From the NCBI RefSeq assembly GCF_007991635.1, contig NZ_BJYS01000027.1, positions 47,075 to 111,074 of the forward strand: a stretch of DNA of 64,000 bases, given 5' to 3'. A program made the translations under genes and the position numbers. The DNA is from Adhaeribacter aerolatus (lineage in GTDB: Bacteria > Bacteroidota > Bacteroidia > Cytophagales > Hymenobacteraceae). Shown here piece by piece: positions 27,245 through 36,262 of this stretch (its first letter is position 1; each line of letters opens with the position of its first letter). The notes under the pieces were generated by a model. It was not told where the DNA came from. It saw only the letters and a program-made list of their open reading frames with translations, and searched no databases.

Positions 27245-27922
27245 ATGTCGATTGCCAAAAATATTGCTGAATTTCAGGAGAAACTCCAAAACACTAATTG
27301 CCGGTTAATTGCTGTTTCTAAAACCCAGCCCAAGGAAGCAATTCTGGAAGCCTACCAGGCCGGACAAAAAGTTTTTGGCGAAAATAAAGTACAGGAACTG
27401 GTGGCTAAACAGGAAGCCCTGCCTGCGGATATAGAATGGCACTTAATCGGGCATTTGCAAACCAATAAGGTAAAATATATTGCGCCGTTTGTGCATACCA
27501 TTCAATCGGCAGAAAGCCTGAAGTTATTGCAGGAAATAGAGAAACAAGCGGCTAAGCACGACCGCCGGATAAATTGTTTGCTGCAGATTTATATTGCCGA
27601 AGAAGAAACTAAATTTGGTTTATCGCCCGAGGAAGCCAAAGCTATTCTGCAATCGGCAGAATACAAAGCCATGCGGCACGTAAATATTGCCGGGGTCATG
27701 GGTATTGCTACTAACACTTCTTCCGAAACCCAGTTGCGCAAAGAATTCCGGTATTTAAGAAATTGTTTCGACCAACTGAAAGCCGAATTCTTCCCGGAAA
27801 ACGCTGCCTTTAAAGAAATATCCATGGGCATGAGTTCCGATTACCAACTGGCTATTGCCGAAGGCAGCACCATGATTCGGGTAGGAAGTTCTATCTTTGG
27901 GGCCAGAAACTACGCTATATAA
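27245..27922 (+). CDS. yggS: YggS/PROSC-type PLP homeostasis protein
   Basis: A 225-residue PLP-binding TIM-barrel protein. Motifs: LIAVSKTQP with the PLP lysine, GENKVQEL, WHLIGHLQTNK and SMGMSSDYQLAI. Family members buffer free pyridoxal phosphate and affect amino acid balance. The ATG at 27245 is used; an open frame reaches back to 27146 but lacks homology. TAATTTTG at 27080-27087 resembles a -7 box, implying a leader of about 155 nt that contains a small hairpin (27123-27140). It is followed after 2 bp by a DUF423 gene. Confidence 0.92.
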   Translation: MSIAKNIAEFQEKLQNTNCRLIAVSKTQPKEAILEAYQAGQKVFGENKVQELVAKQEALPADIEWHLIGHLQTNKVKYIAPFVHTIQSAESLKLLQEIEKQAAKHDRRINCLLQIYIAEEETKFGLSPEEAKAILQSAEYKAMRHVNIAGVMGIATNTSSETQLRKEFRYLRNCFDQLKAEFFPENAAFKEISMGMSSDYQLAIAEGSTMIRVGSSIFGARNYAI

Positions 27923-27924
27923 AA

Positions 27925-28317
27925 ATGTCGCATAAAGGAATATTAGTAGCCGGGGCTTTATTCGGAGCCTTGGGCGTAATGATTGGGGCTTTTGGCGCCC
28001 ACGGATTAGCTGCTTTATTAGAGAGCCACAACCGGGTAGCTACCTTTGAGACAGCCGTTAAATACCACATGTACCACGCGCTGGCTTTGCTGCTTACCGG
28101 AGCCATGCTGTTTCACATACCGGCCAAACCACTGCGCCTGGCCGGCTTATTTTTTACTATTGGCCTGCTAATCTTTTCCGGCTCGTTGTATATTCTCTGC
28201 CTGACTAATATTAGCTGGCTGGGCGCTATTACGCCCATTGGCGGCTTATTTATGATAGCGGGCTGGCTAAGCCTCGGGCATGGCATATTACATAACTGGC
28301 CCGGCAAGACCGTATAA
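27925..28317 (+). CDS. DUF423 membrane protein (YgdD-like)
   Basis: A 130-residue protein with four transmembrane helices and the DUF423 signatures GAFGAHGL and KYHMYHALALL, ending with a GG-containing last helix. The family is conserved and of unknown function. It is translationally close to yggS (2 bp gap), so they probably form a two-gene operon. Confidence 0.88.
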   Translation: MSHKGILVAGALFGALGVMIGAFGAHGLAALLESHNRVATFETAVKYHMYHALALLLTGAMLFHIPAKPLRLAGLFFTIGLLIFSGSLYILCLTNISWLGAITPIGGLFMIAGWLSLGHGILHNWPGKTV

Positions 28318-28505
28318 TTTTATGTATTAGCCAGGAGCAAAATTAAATCTAGTCCCCTGCTCAACACTGCTCTCTCCTTTATTAATTAAGATTTGGGAAA
28401 TCATAACCTCATTCCGAAAAACCTGATTTTACAGTAACAATAAGAATTTCGGAATATATTTTTATAAATTCAAAAAATTTGGCGTGTAAAGGGTAGATGT
28501 AGGCC

Positions 28506-29852
28506 TTAGTTATTTTTGTTCAAATAATCCAGGATAATCTGGACTTCGGTTTTCACGCCGTTTTGCAAAGCGCTTTCATCAACATCAAATTTTGGATTGT
28601 GATTAGCGGCGCCATCACCAATGCCGAGGGTATTGAAGCTGACGGGAGCTATTTTTCGGTAGTAGGAAAAATCTTCACTGGCGGTCATCATGGGTGCTTC
28701 AAAGACCTGGTCTTTTCCCAGAGCGGCAACAGCACTGTTCCTCACCTCCGCCGTAAGGGCTGCATCGTTTTGTATGGCCGGATAGGTAGCAATGTAATCT
28801 AGTTTGTAGGTAGCGCCATAAGCCTTGGTAATGTTGTCAATCATAGCTTTTATTCTCGCTTCTACCAGTTTCCTGGTTTCTTCGGATGTGGTGCGAATAC
28901 TAGCCGCCAGTTCTGCCTGGTCGGCTATTACATTTGGCGCATGGCCCGACTGAAATTTACCTATCGTAACTACCGTCATTTCTCCCGGCGTAACATTCCG
29001 GGACACAATTGTTTGTAAAGCATTAACAATGGCCGAACCTACTACAATCGGATCAATTCCAAGATGGGGCATGGAGCCATGTGAGCCTTTGCCGATAATG
29101 GTAAGGTTAAAGATATCTTGGGCAGTAGAGGCCGCTCCTACCGGCAAAATGCCTACATGTCCGGCGGGGAAGTTAGGTAATACGTGCATCCCAAAGAAGG
29201 CATTTACTCCTTTTAAAGCACCTGAGTTTACAATATCCAAAGCCCCTCCGGGTGGCTCTTCTTCAGCGTGCTGAAAAATAAAGTACACCGTTCCATTTAG
29301 CTGGTCCTGCATTTTGGATAGCGTAGCGGCAGTTCCCAGCAGCATAGCCGTATGGGCATCATGGCCGCAGGAGTGCATCACATTTTTTACTTTTGAGCTA
29401 AAAGGCAATCCGGTTGCTTCCTGCATGGGCAAAGCATCCATATCGGCCCGGAAAGCAACCGTCTTGCCAGGCTGGGCGCCTTTCAGAATACCAATAACAC
29501 TTGTCTTAGCGGGTTTAATAATTTCTATGTTGGTAAAAGATTTGAGAACTTCTTCTACGTACTTACTGGTTTGCTCTTCTTTAAAAGAAACTTCGGGGTT
29601 TTGGTGAATGTGCCGCCGCCATTTGATAACGTCTTCTACCGGTATATTTTTTGCCCAGTTGGGGTTGGGTGCATTTTGCGGAGTACTACTGGGCTTTTTC
29701 GTTTGGCCCTGAAGCGAAGTTCCTGCTTCTGTTTGAGTTTGTGTTTGTGCCTGCGTTTCGGATGCAGTTTCGGTTTTGGTTTTATTTTGATTGCAGGCCT
29801 GCACCAGAGCAAACAGGCATGTCAAATAAAAGAACGTCAGAATATTTTTCAT
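28506..29852 (-). CDS. Lipoprotein M20 family amidohydrolase/peptidase
   Basis: A 448-residue zinc hydrolase of the M20D type (hippurate/N-acyl-amino-acid hydrolase). A lipoprotein signal with Cys at residue 20 (LVQAC) precedes a Thr/Gln-rich linker with a TQTQTQ run. The catalytic region shows FRADMDALPMQE, HSCGHDAH, HAEEEPPGGA and a late metal ligand in FGMH. Exported location distinguishes it from the cytosolic M20 enzyme at 48909. Substrate unknown. Confidence 0.88.
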   Translation of the reverse strand: MKNILTFFYLTCLFALVQACNQNKTKTETASETQAQTQTQTEAGTSLQGQTKKPSSTPQNAPNPNWAKNIPVEDVIKWRRHIHQNPEVSFKEEQTSKYVEEVLKSFTNIEIIKPAKTSVIGILKGAQPGKTVAFRADMDALPMQEATGLPFSSKVKNVMHSCGHDAHTAMLLGTAATLSKMQDQLNGTVYFIFQHAEEEPPGGALDIVNSGALKGVNAFFGMHVLPNFPAGHVGILPVGAASTAQDIFNLTIIGKGSHGSMPHLGIDPIVVGSAIVNALQTIVSRNVTPGEMTVVTIGKFQSGHAPNVIADQAELAASIRTTSEETRKLVEARIKAMIDNITKAYGATYKLDYIATYPAIQNDAALTAEVRNSAVAALGKDQVFEAPMMTASEDFSYYRKIAPVSFNTLGIGDGAANHNPKFDVDESALQNGVKTEVQIILDYLNKNN

Positions 29853-30198
29853 ATAATTTATGTATTTACATTGCCTTTATATATTAGTTGAAATTGATGA
29901 CGTGCATTCGTAGGATAATTAGGAATGGAGGTTTTTACCTATTTACTATATTGCCCAGGTATTAATAAATGATTAAAAATGCATCCTATACCTCCTAAAA
30001 CAAGTTGGCAATTATCTATATTCCTTTTATAAAGCTAAATATTTACACTTTCTTAAAACCTTAATATTCAGTAAATTACATTTACTTAGTAAAAGCTATA
30101 CTGGCTTGTTTATGGTTATAATTTTGTGGGCTTGATTTTAAACTGCGGCTTTAATTTTTAAAGTAAAAGTAGGCGCATATCTTTTAACAAAAAGGTGA
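29853..30198. other. AT-rich intergenic stretch, no feature recognised
   Basis: It separates two leftward genes (porin upstream, M20 lipoprotein downstream). No ORF with family resemblance, no clear hairpin terminator and no consensus promoter was found. Confidence 0.4.
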
Positions 30199-31452
30199 TT
30201 ACTTATTCGAGACCCCCACCTCCGAAGGTACATGCTCGAAAAGCGAATGGGAAAAACTGTATTTAATTGATAACTGTACTCTAATGGTAGATGAGTCAAA
30301 ACCATCACTGAAATTATTTCTTTTAGCCCATTGCAATTCAGCCCCGGTTCTAAACTGAGAAAAAGGCTGGTATAGTAAATTGAGAATGGCATAATTACCG
30401 TTTTTAAAAGCATCAGGAGCCTGCGCATCTGAATTGTAAATACGCACCCTTGAATAGCCCAGCGTGCTGCTCCATCTGTTGTCCCAATCATGTTCCAGAA
30501 AGGCTAATCCACCTATTACGGGCAAAGCAACCCCTAATACCGGGGTGGTAGGATCGCTTAAATTGTTTTTGATGCCAATATCCGGTCCAGCATCAGTTAA
30601 ATGGTTCTCTATGCCCTTACCGTAGACAAATTGTCCCTTAAAAAAGGTTTTGGTAGTTAATTGCTGGGTGGAGCTGATGTTAAAACCCCACCCTATTTCG
30701 TGTCCGGTAAGATCAATGGTATTATTGCCGGTGTCTTCCCACCCAATCCGCTTTAGTGCGCCGGCTAACTCAATATAGCCATTCCCGGTAATTCTGCGGT
30801 ATTCGGCCGAAACGTCCGGCAGTTTGAACTCAGGCCGCACATTTTGAAGTTCTATCCGGTCGGCATAAATGCCCTGCTCTGTAACGGCACCCGGCTGTTC
30901 CAATGCTATTCCCCATCGGTCCTGCTCCCTAACCTGCATGTATCGCACCTGTATAGGGCGCAGGAACGGCCGGCTGGGCGGTGCCCCGAAATCCAGCGTG
31001 GTTGGAGTTACATCAACATCTGAGAAAAGGCTTAAGGTTTGCCCAAAAGTAAACTTTCCCAGCTCTATATAAGCCGCCCGGAAGCGAAAAGTGGTTTGCC
31101 CTACATCCGGTCCCACTCCAAAAAGGTCGAACTCAAAATTGGCTTTAAGTCGCCCCAAGGGAGTCTGCGACCAAGTATTTAACCCCAACCTTGTTTGACG
31201 CAAACTGAAATATAACTTCCCATCCGGCGCAAATTGGTCTTTAAACTGCGGAAGTTTGGTAACCCTTAATACATCAAACCAATTAGGATCAATTTGCTGG
31301 AAATTATAGATGGCATCGGCATTCACATAACCGTATACTTCAAGGCCTTTTTCCTGTTCCTGGGCTTTTGCCTGATTTATAATATACAGTAAGGGTAGCA
31401 GGAACAATGCCAGGCGAGACTTCATGCTTAACGAAAAACTGAAATAATTCAT
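30199..31452 (-). CDS. DcaP-like outer-membrane porin
   Basis: A 417-residue protein with a signal peptide (cleavage likely after QAKA, about residue 30) and alternating hydrophobic/polar strands with many aromatic-ended beta segments. LEVYGYVNADAIYNF at the start of the mature region and SLRQTRLGLNTWS match the DcaP family of trimeric porins for organic acids and similar solutes. ATG 31452 is used; a second ATG nine codons in also gives a complete signal peptide. Substrate is not evident. Confidence 0.8.
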   Translation of the reverse strand: MNYFSFSLSMKSRLALFLLPLLYIINQAKAQEQEKGLEVYGYVNADAIYNFQQIDPNWFDVLRVTKLPQFKDQFAPDGKLYFSLRQTRLGLNTWSQTPLGRLKANFEFDLFGVGPDVGQTTFRFRAAYIELGKFTFGQTLSLFSDVDVTPTTLDFGAPPSRPFLRPIQVRYMQVREQDRWGIALEQPGAVTEQGIYADRIELQNVRPEFKLPDVSAEYRRITGNGYIELAGALKRIGWEDTGNNTIDLTGHEIGWGFNISSTQQLTTKTFFKGQFVYGKGIENHLTDAGPDIGIKNNLSDPTTPVLGVALPVIGGLAFLEHDWDNRWSSTLGYSRVRIYNSDAQAPDAFKNGNYAILNLLYQPFSQFRTGAELQWAKRNNFSDGFDSSTIRVQLSIKYSFSHSLFEHVPSEVGVSNK

Positions 31453-32804
31453 CTGTTCAGTATATTAATTTAACCTAATACATAAATTAAATTCTCGCCA
31501 GCGGAAGAATATACTTCTCGTGGGTGAAACCAATTACCCGTACATTGGCTGTTTTTGTCCTGCGCTGACTTTCCACTTAGTTTTACCCCTCTTGCTAATT
31601 ACTGGCACATACACATTTTAATTTTCAGTTTGTCCAAAAAATACCCCATTCTGATTCACAATGGCGTTTAGTTGGCTAAATAATTTATTTCTTTCTTCTA
31701 CATTTATATACTAAACTGAGGTGTGTTGCTGTTGGATTAAATATAGTATTAACAACAGCGTAATTTTAATTATCCAGATTTACGCAGAACTTTGGAAAGT
31801 TAATTCCTGCCGAATCAAAAGCTAAGGATAGTTGTGCAACAGGATAAGGGCGTACTAAATGGCTGTAATAGCTTGCCAACAAAATATGGTTGATAATAGA
31901 ACCGCCCTGGTGGAGAAAACTTCTTTGGCCCATATCCGCATTTTCGATATTTAAATGACTAGTTATTCCGAAAGGCTGCCTTGGCAGTTCTTACCTAAAA
32001 AGAAGTAGAATATTGTCTTTGTATAGTCGCAATTGGAGTTACGGTTAGTATAATAAAAAAGGCAATATTAATTGGTATTTATTTTATAAATATTGGCAAA
32101 GTTAAATATCACAAATATTTTGTTCACTTACAACTTTTATTGAAACTATGCTGTGATAAGGATGGCATCGGACAACATTAACATTATTCTGTAGTAGCCC
32201 CCCTAGTAAAGATTTTATGAAACTGAAAAAGATAAAGTAATTAATTACCTAAATAAAGAGCAGGCTCTTAATCTGCTTACAGTATATAAGATTTACAATT
32301 TACCTTTTCCCCATATTATATCAGTTCAGCCGGTGATGCATTTGTATTGCCCTCTTGCAGTATTAAACGGATCAAAAAATTGTGATATTACTATTAAACT
32401 GCAGTTGGCAAAGGGGTACTTCTTTCTGCTTTCCTTTTTGTCACCCGCACCTCCACTGAAATAACACCGGCAGAACTTAAAAAGCGGCCGGATGGGAAAA
32501 TAGAAGAACAAAAATCACCCAAAACCCTTAAAGGAAACCAGGTAACTACCCGGCTTAACTATTTAAATCTATTTTTGTAAATATTAAATGAGATTACAGG
32601 ATTAAATTGGTTCGTAGAAGTAGTTTATCGCTGTTTTTATGCTTCTAATAAGTCTATAAAACGGATTGAGTACACTATTTAATTATTATACATTCACTTC
32701 TGTTTTCGGGAGCCATTCAGTGGTACCGCTCATTTGATTAACCTAGGGCTTGTACCGGACCAACTTTACCGGGCGTTTGAAACCTCCCTTAAAGCATCAG
32801 ATTA
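31453..32804. other. 1.35-kb gene-poor region
   Basis: Low-GC sequence between the porin start and the tail of the radical SAM gene. Only short, unconvincing open frames are present (for example 32326-32511 on the minus strand). No tRNA, terminal inverted repeat of an insertion sequence or consensus promoter was recognised. Such long gene-free DNA is unusual for the rest of this window and may hold decayed genes or a regulatory RNA. Confidence 0.4.
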
Positions 32805-32971
32805 CTAAGCGGGAATTCTTCTCAGGGTAAGCTTTCTACTCTTTTTCATGACCATAATGCGTTCATAGCGGTGCCGGAGAACCATAAATCCTGTTCTTCT
32901 TATATCAGGAGGAATGTTAAACGCTAAGGCAAACTCAGGGCGAGGCAGAACTAAACGGCTGCCGGAGATTT
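32805..32971 (-). other. Frame-shifted C-terminal extension of the radical SAM gene
   Basis: Downstream of an A6 run in the coding strand (plus-strand T6 at 32969-32974), the -1 frame stays open for 54 codons and encodes a protein-like basic sequence (beginning ISGSRLVLPRPEF, containing NIPPDIRRTGFMVLRHRY) before TAG at 32805. One extra A in the run, or a -1 ribosomal slip at AAA-AAA, would fuse it to the 507 preceding codons and give a protein of about 561 residues. Confidence 0.6.
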
Positions 32972-34489
32972 TTTGTGAAGGTAAGCATTTGGATTATGTT
33001 CTAAGGCCCCTGCCGGAAGCCATTGCCACCAAACGCCTAAATCTTTCTGAATGATGTTCTTGTAGAAAGCGGGCAACTGCTGTGATTCTCCTTCGAAGTA
33101 TTGCCGGAAAGGTTTATCCTCTGCCAGGTTTTTCCGTACCTGACGGTAAAAACGCAAGCGGCCGTACCCTTCTGAGGAAACAGCTCGCATCAGGTTCATC
33201 CACTTAGCGGTGGAAGTAGGATTAGCCCTAAAGCGCTGGTAAATAGCTTTTTTTGAGAAGGTATAAGCCGTCAGGTCAATCACTTTATCATAAAAATCTA
33301 ACCACTCATAATGCTGGGGTTTAATATTCATGGCCAAGTGATTATTGAGGAAATGAAAAGGGAAAGGTAACACCCGGTTTGCTCGTTGGTATTCCAGGTT
33401 CAGGGGAGCCGCCTCACCAAAAGCACTTAACAGCGAATAGCCAGGAAAAGCCCCCGGAGATAAATCGACAAAACGCTTGGTCAGTTCGAAGGGCTCATTT
33501 CCTTCATCACTGTCCAGCCCCAGGACAAAGTTAGTCTGTACATATGGCACGTAGCGGAACATCATATTAACATGCTCCGAAATGCGTTTTACTTTTTCTT
33601 CCCCAACCATGCGGGCGGTGCGGGATTTATTGCCTAGTTCATACCAGGATTCTATGCCGGGCAACAAGGCATCAAAGCCATTTCGTTGCATAACCTTCAG
33701 GTGCTCTTCGGTTAAGATAGATAGGCTGCTTTCGGCAAAAAAACGGAAGCTTTTTAATGGAGCCGCCGCCGCAATTGCTTCCATATTATCCTCAAAGCGG
33801 ACCCCAAAATTTGGGTCGTGCCAGCCAATAGTGGGCTTCTTAAATTTAGTCAGCAGAAAACGCAGGTCTTCTTTTATAATCTCAAAATTCAGGGGCTGGT
33901 AATCTACGGTAGCATCAATGCAGAAAGAGCAGGTATAAGGACAACCTACGCTCCCCAGCATAGGCACCATCTGAAGAAAGGGGGCTTTCTTTAAAGTTGG
34001 TTCGATGAACTTCCACCGCTCTTTTACACCCGGCAGGTGTGCGGGCTGCCGAGCGGCAGAGAGGTGCTTGCCTTTGGGCTTCTGAGGGCTGCAATTCTGC
34101 AGAACTTCCAGAACAGTAGCCTGGTGGGTGAACCCCAGTACGTAGTCAAAGTACTTCACTGCATCATCCGGATAGCAGCGGGCATGAGGGCCTCCTAATA
34201 CTGTAACTACACCCTGACTGCGAAAATAATTACTCAGCGCATAAGCTAATAGAGCAGCTTGGGTGAAAGAGCAGATAAAGACCAGATTAACGCTCCTCGG
34301 AAGTTCTTTTTGCAGGTCTTCCTGGCCGGTGTAACAAATCAGGGTTACTTCATGGCCCTGCTGCTCACACCAGGTAGCTACTACCTGCGGCATGATGCTG
34401 GCCAGGTTTGCATGCATTACTTTGGCCCACAAGGTATTAGTCGGACCTTTACTTACTAAATCAATTACGCCAATCTTTAATTTAGCCAT
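32951..34489 (-). CDS. B12-binding radical SAM protein of unknown function
   Basis: A 512-residue protein as read. The N-terminal Rossmann-like half (about 1-150, with VVTVLGGPHARCYPDDAV) resembles a cobalamin-binding domain. The radical SAM core follows with the [4Fe-4S] motif C-x3-C-x2-C in GCPYTCSFC (about residue 185-193), then a helical C-terminal region. B12-dependent members often methylate unreactive carbons or rearrange rings, but no substrate can be inferred. It stands alone between gene-poor regions. The last five residues (SPAAV) probably result from a frameshift in an A6 run; see 32805-32971. Confidence 0.85.
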   Translation of the reverse strand: MAKLKIGVIDLVSKGPTNTLWAKVMHANLASIMPQVVATWCEQQGHEVTLICYTGQEDLQKELPRSVNLVFICSFTQAALLAYALSNYFRSQGVVTVLGGPHARCYPDDAVKYFDYVLGFTHQATVLEVLQNCSPQKPKGKHLSAARQPAHLPGVKERWKFIEPTLKKAPFLQMVPMLGSVGCPYTCSFCIDATVDYQPLNFEIIKEDLRFLLTKFKKPTIGWHDPNFGVRFEDNMEAIAAAAPLKSFRFFAESSLSILTEEHLKVMQRNGFDALLPGIESWYELGNKSRTARMVGEEKVKRISEHVNMMFRYVPYVQTNFVLGLDSDEGNEPFELTKRFVDLSPGAFPGYSLLSAFGEAAPLNLEYQRANRVLPFPFHFLNNHLAMNIKPQHYEWLDFYDKVIDLTAYTFSKKAIYQRFRANPTSTAKWMNLMRAVSSEGYGRLRFYRQVRKNLAEDKPFRQYFEGESQQLPAFYKNIIQKDLGVWWQWLPAGALEHNPNAYLHKKSPAAV

Positions 34490-34852
34490 CAGTAGCTTAT
34501 TAGGTGGTTCAGGTTCCGGAAAGTAGGCTTTTGAAGAAATTTATCGTGCTATAAAAGGGTAATCGTGAATAAGTTATTTTAAAGTAGTGATTATAATAAT
34601 ACCACCAAGCAGATTTAATATAAATTATAAATTGGAACTTATAAGCTTTTTGTAAATTAATTATTTTACATGGCGTTTAAGCGCCAAATGAGAAAGAGTA
34701 GGCAGTTTTCATACATGCTGTTTCATACAAAAACAATTTCATATCTATTTTACAAACGACCTAGTAAATAAATTTAGAAAACTCGAATTTTCATTTTAAA
34801 CTGGTTTATGATTAACAAATTTTACACTTATCAATATTAACCATAACAACTA
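34490..34852. other. AT-rich intergenic stretch
   Basis: No gene recognised. At its right end (about 34799-34852), in frame with the remnant at 34853, the minus strand continues as hydrophobic codons after two consecutive stops, which suggests decayed coding sequence. The remainder shows nothing identifiable. Confidence 0.35.
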
Positions 34853-35113
34853 TTAAATGCATCTTAAGAAGTCAGCTACAACCAATACCGGAAAGCTCAG
34901 AATTATTGTTGCGAATAATTCAGCCTGGGCCGGGAAATTGATAATGGTAGTTGAATAACCAAACCAAGCCAACCATTTTGGTATAATGCTGACCTTCAGC
35001 CGGGCCACGAAAGCTATCGTCGTCTGAACAAGATAATTAGTTGACCCGAATGGTTTGTTTTCTTTTATGCTTTTTTTGCTAGGCCTTGTTGGTGGCTGTT
35101 GTCCCCATACCAT
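34853..35113 (-). pseudogene. Probable remnant of a small membrane protein
   Basis: An 86-codon open frame starting 3 bp after the MDR pseudogene stop. Its second half (IIPKWLAWFGY through FPVL) looks like the end of a multi-helix membrane protein. After the TAA and TAG stops, the same frame goes on with LLWLILISVKF, as expected for a last transmembrane helix. The first 35 residues do not look like a membrane protein. I interpret it as a truncated remnant; the exact family is not recognised. Confidence 0.35.
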
Positions 35114-35116
35114 CCT

Positions 35117-36076
35117 TTAATTTATGGTTATGGCTACATTTCCTTTCTTGTGGCCCTTTTCGACATACTTGTGTGCTTCTGCCATATGCGCCAAAATATA
35201 AGTTCTGTCGATTACCGGTTTCAACTTGCCCGCTTCGATAAGTTCTTTGAGGAAAATCAGGTCTTCCGCTTTTTCGCTAATTACGCCGGTAATTACTTTC
35301 CTGGTACTTGTTAGGGAAACCCACAGGCCTTGCAACATTTTTGACAAACCCGCTGCTCCCAAAATCAATATTCCTCTTTCGTTTAGCAGCTTTAAACCAG
35401 GTGAAAACAGGCTTTTATCAACTGTGTCAAAAATAACATCATAAGTTATCCCATTTTGGGTAAAATCCTCCTGAGTATAATCTATTACATGGTCTGCTCC
35501 TAAAGCTTTTACCAGTTCCAGATTTGCAGTGCTCCATACGCCCGTTACATGGGCCCCAAAATACTTGGCGAGTTGAATGGCAGCCGTACCTACTGCTCCG
35601 GAAGCGCCGTAAATCAGAACTTTTTGCCCAGATTTTATATGTGCTTTTTTAAGGAAATGTAAAGCGGTTAACCCGCCAAATGGAATTACGGCGGCCTCCT
35701 GATGCGTAATATTTTGAGGCTTTAGGGCTAAAACGCCGTTTTCAGGTAAACTTTTGTACGCTGCATAAGTTCCAAACGCCATACCTGTAGAGCCAAAAAC
35801 CTGGTCGCCCATTTTAAGCAGCGTTACATCTTTTCCAACCCCTTCCACTTCTCCGGAAAGAACACCCCCCAAAATATTCTTTTTAGGTTTCCTTAAGCCA
35901 AAAAATAATCTCACTGCGAAAGGTTCGGCTTTGCGCAAACGCCAGTCGGCTGAATTTACAGCGGTAGCTTTAACTCGTATAAGTATTTCGATATACTGGA
36001 AATGGGGCTTTTCAATGTCTTTTTATTGGAGAACTTCTGGAGATCAGTATCTTGTATATATTACCGCTTTCATCAT
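35117..36076 (-). pseudogene. MDR-family NAD(P)-dependent quinone/alcohol oxidoreductase, inactivated by two nonsense codons
   Basis: Read from ATG 36076, the frame encodes MMKAVIYTRY, TGA (36044-36046), SPEVLQ, TAA (36023-36025), KDIEKPHF and then an uninterrupted medium-chain dehydrogenase to 35117. The expected family text is YG(S/P)PEVLQLK, so the stops replace Gly (GGA to TGA) and probably Leu (TTA to TAA). The rest is intact: GroES-like part, NADP-binding GASGAVGTAAIQLAKYFG and a normal C-terminus. Total length of 319 codons matches the family. A downstream TTG start at 35938 would omit the catalytic fold's beginning. Confidence 0.85.
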
Positions 36077-36262
36077 CTGTTTTTAAGGGTTCTCATTTGA
36101 ATTGGGAGGAGCCGGATGGCATCCTTCCTTTTTTATAATCTTCCGTAAAAATCAGCATTAGTTAAGGGTAAATTGTGTCGGATTACATAATTGTGAACGG
36201 ATTTATATATTCATACTTGTTCAGTTAGCAGAAAATAAACAAGATACTATAAAATTGGCAGC

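Noticed and set aside
30138..30491. 117-codon minus-strand frame overlapping the porin 3' end
   Set aside because: Out of frame with the porin, no domain resemblance, overlap of nearly its full length.
32680..32808. Plus-strand frame of about 45 codons ending in HLINLGLVPDQLYRAF
   Set aside because: Short, no start codon with a site, overlaps the end of the radical SAM extension; no family recognised.
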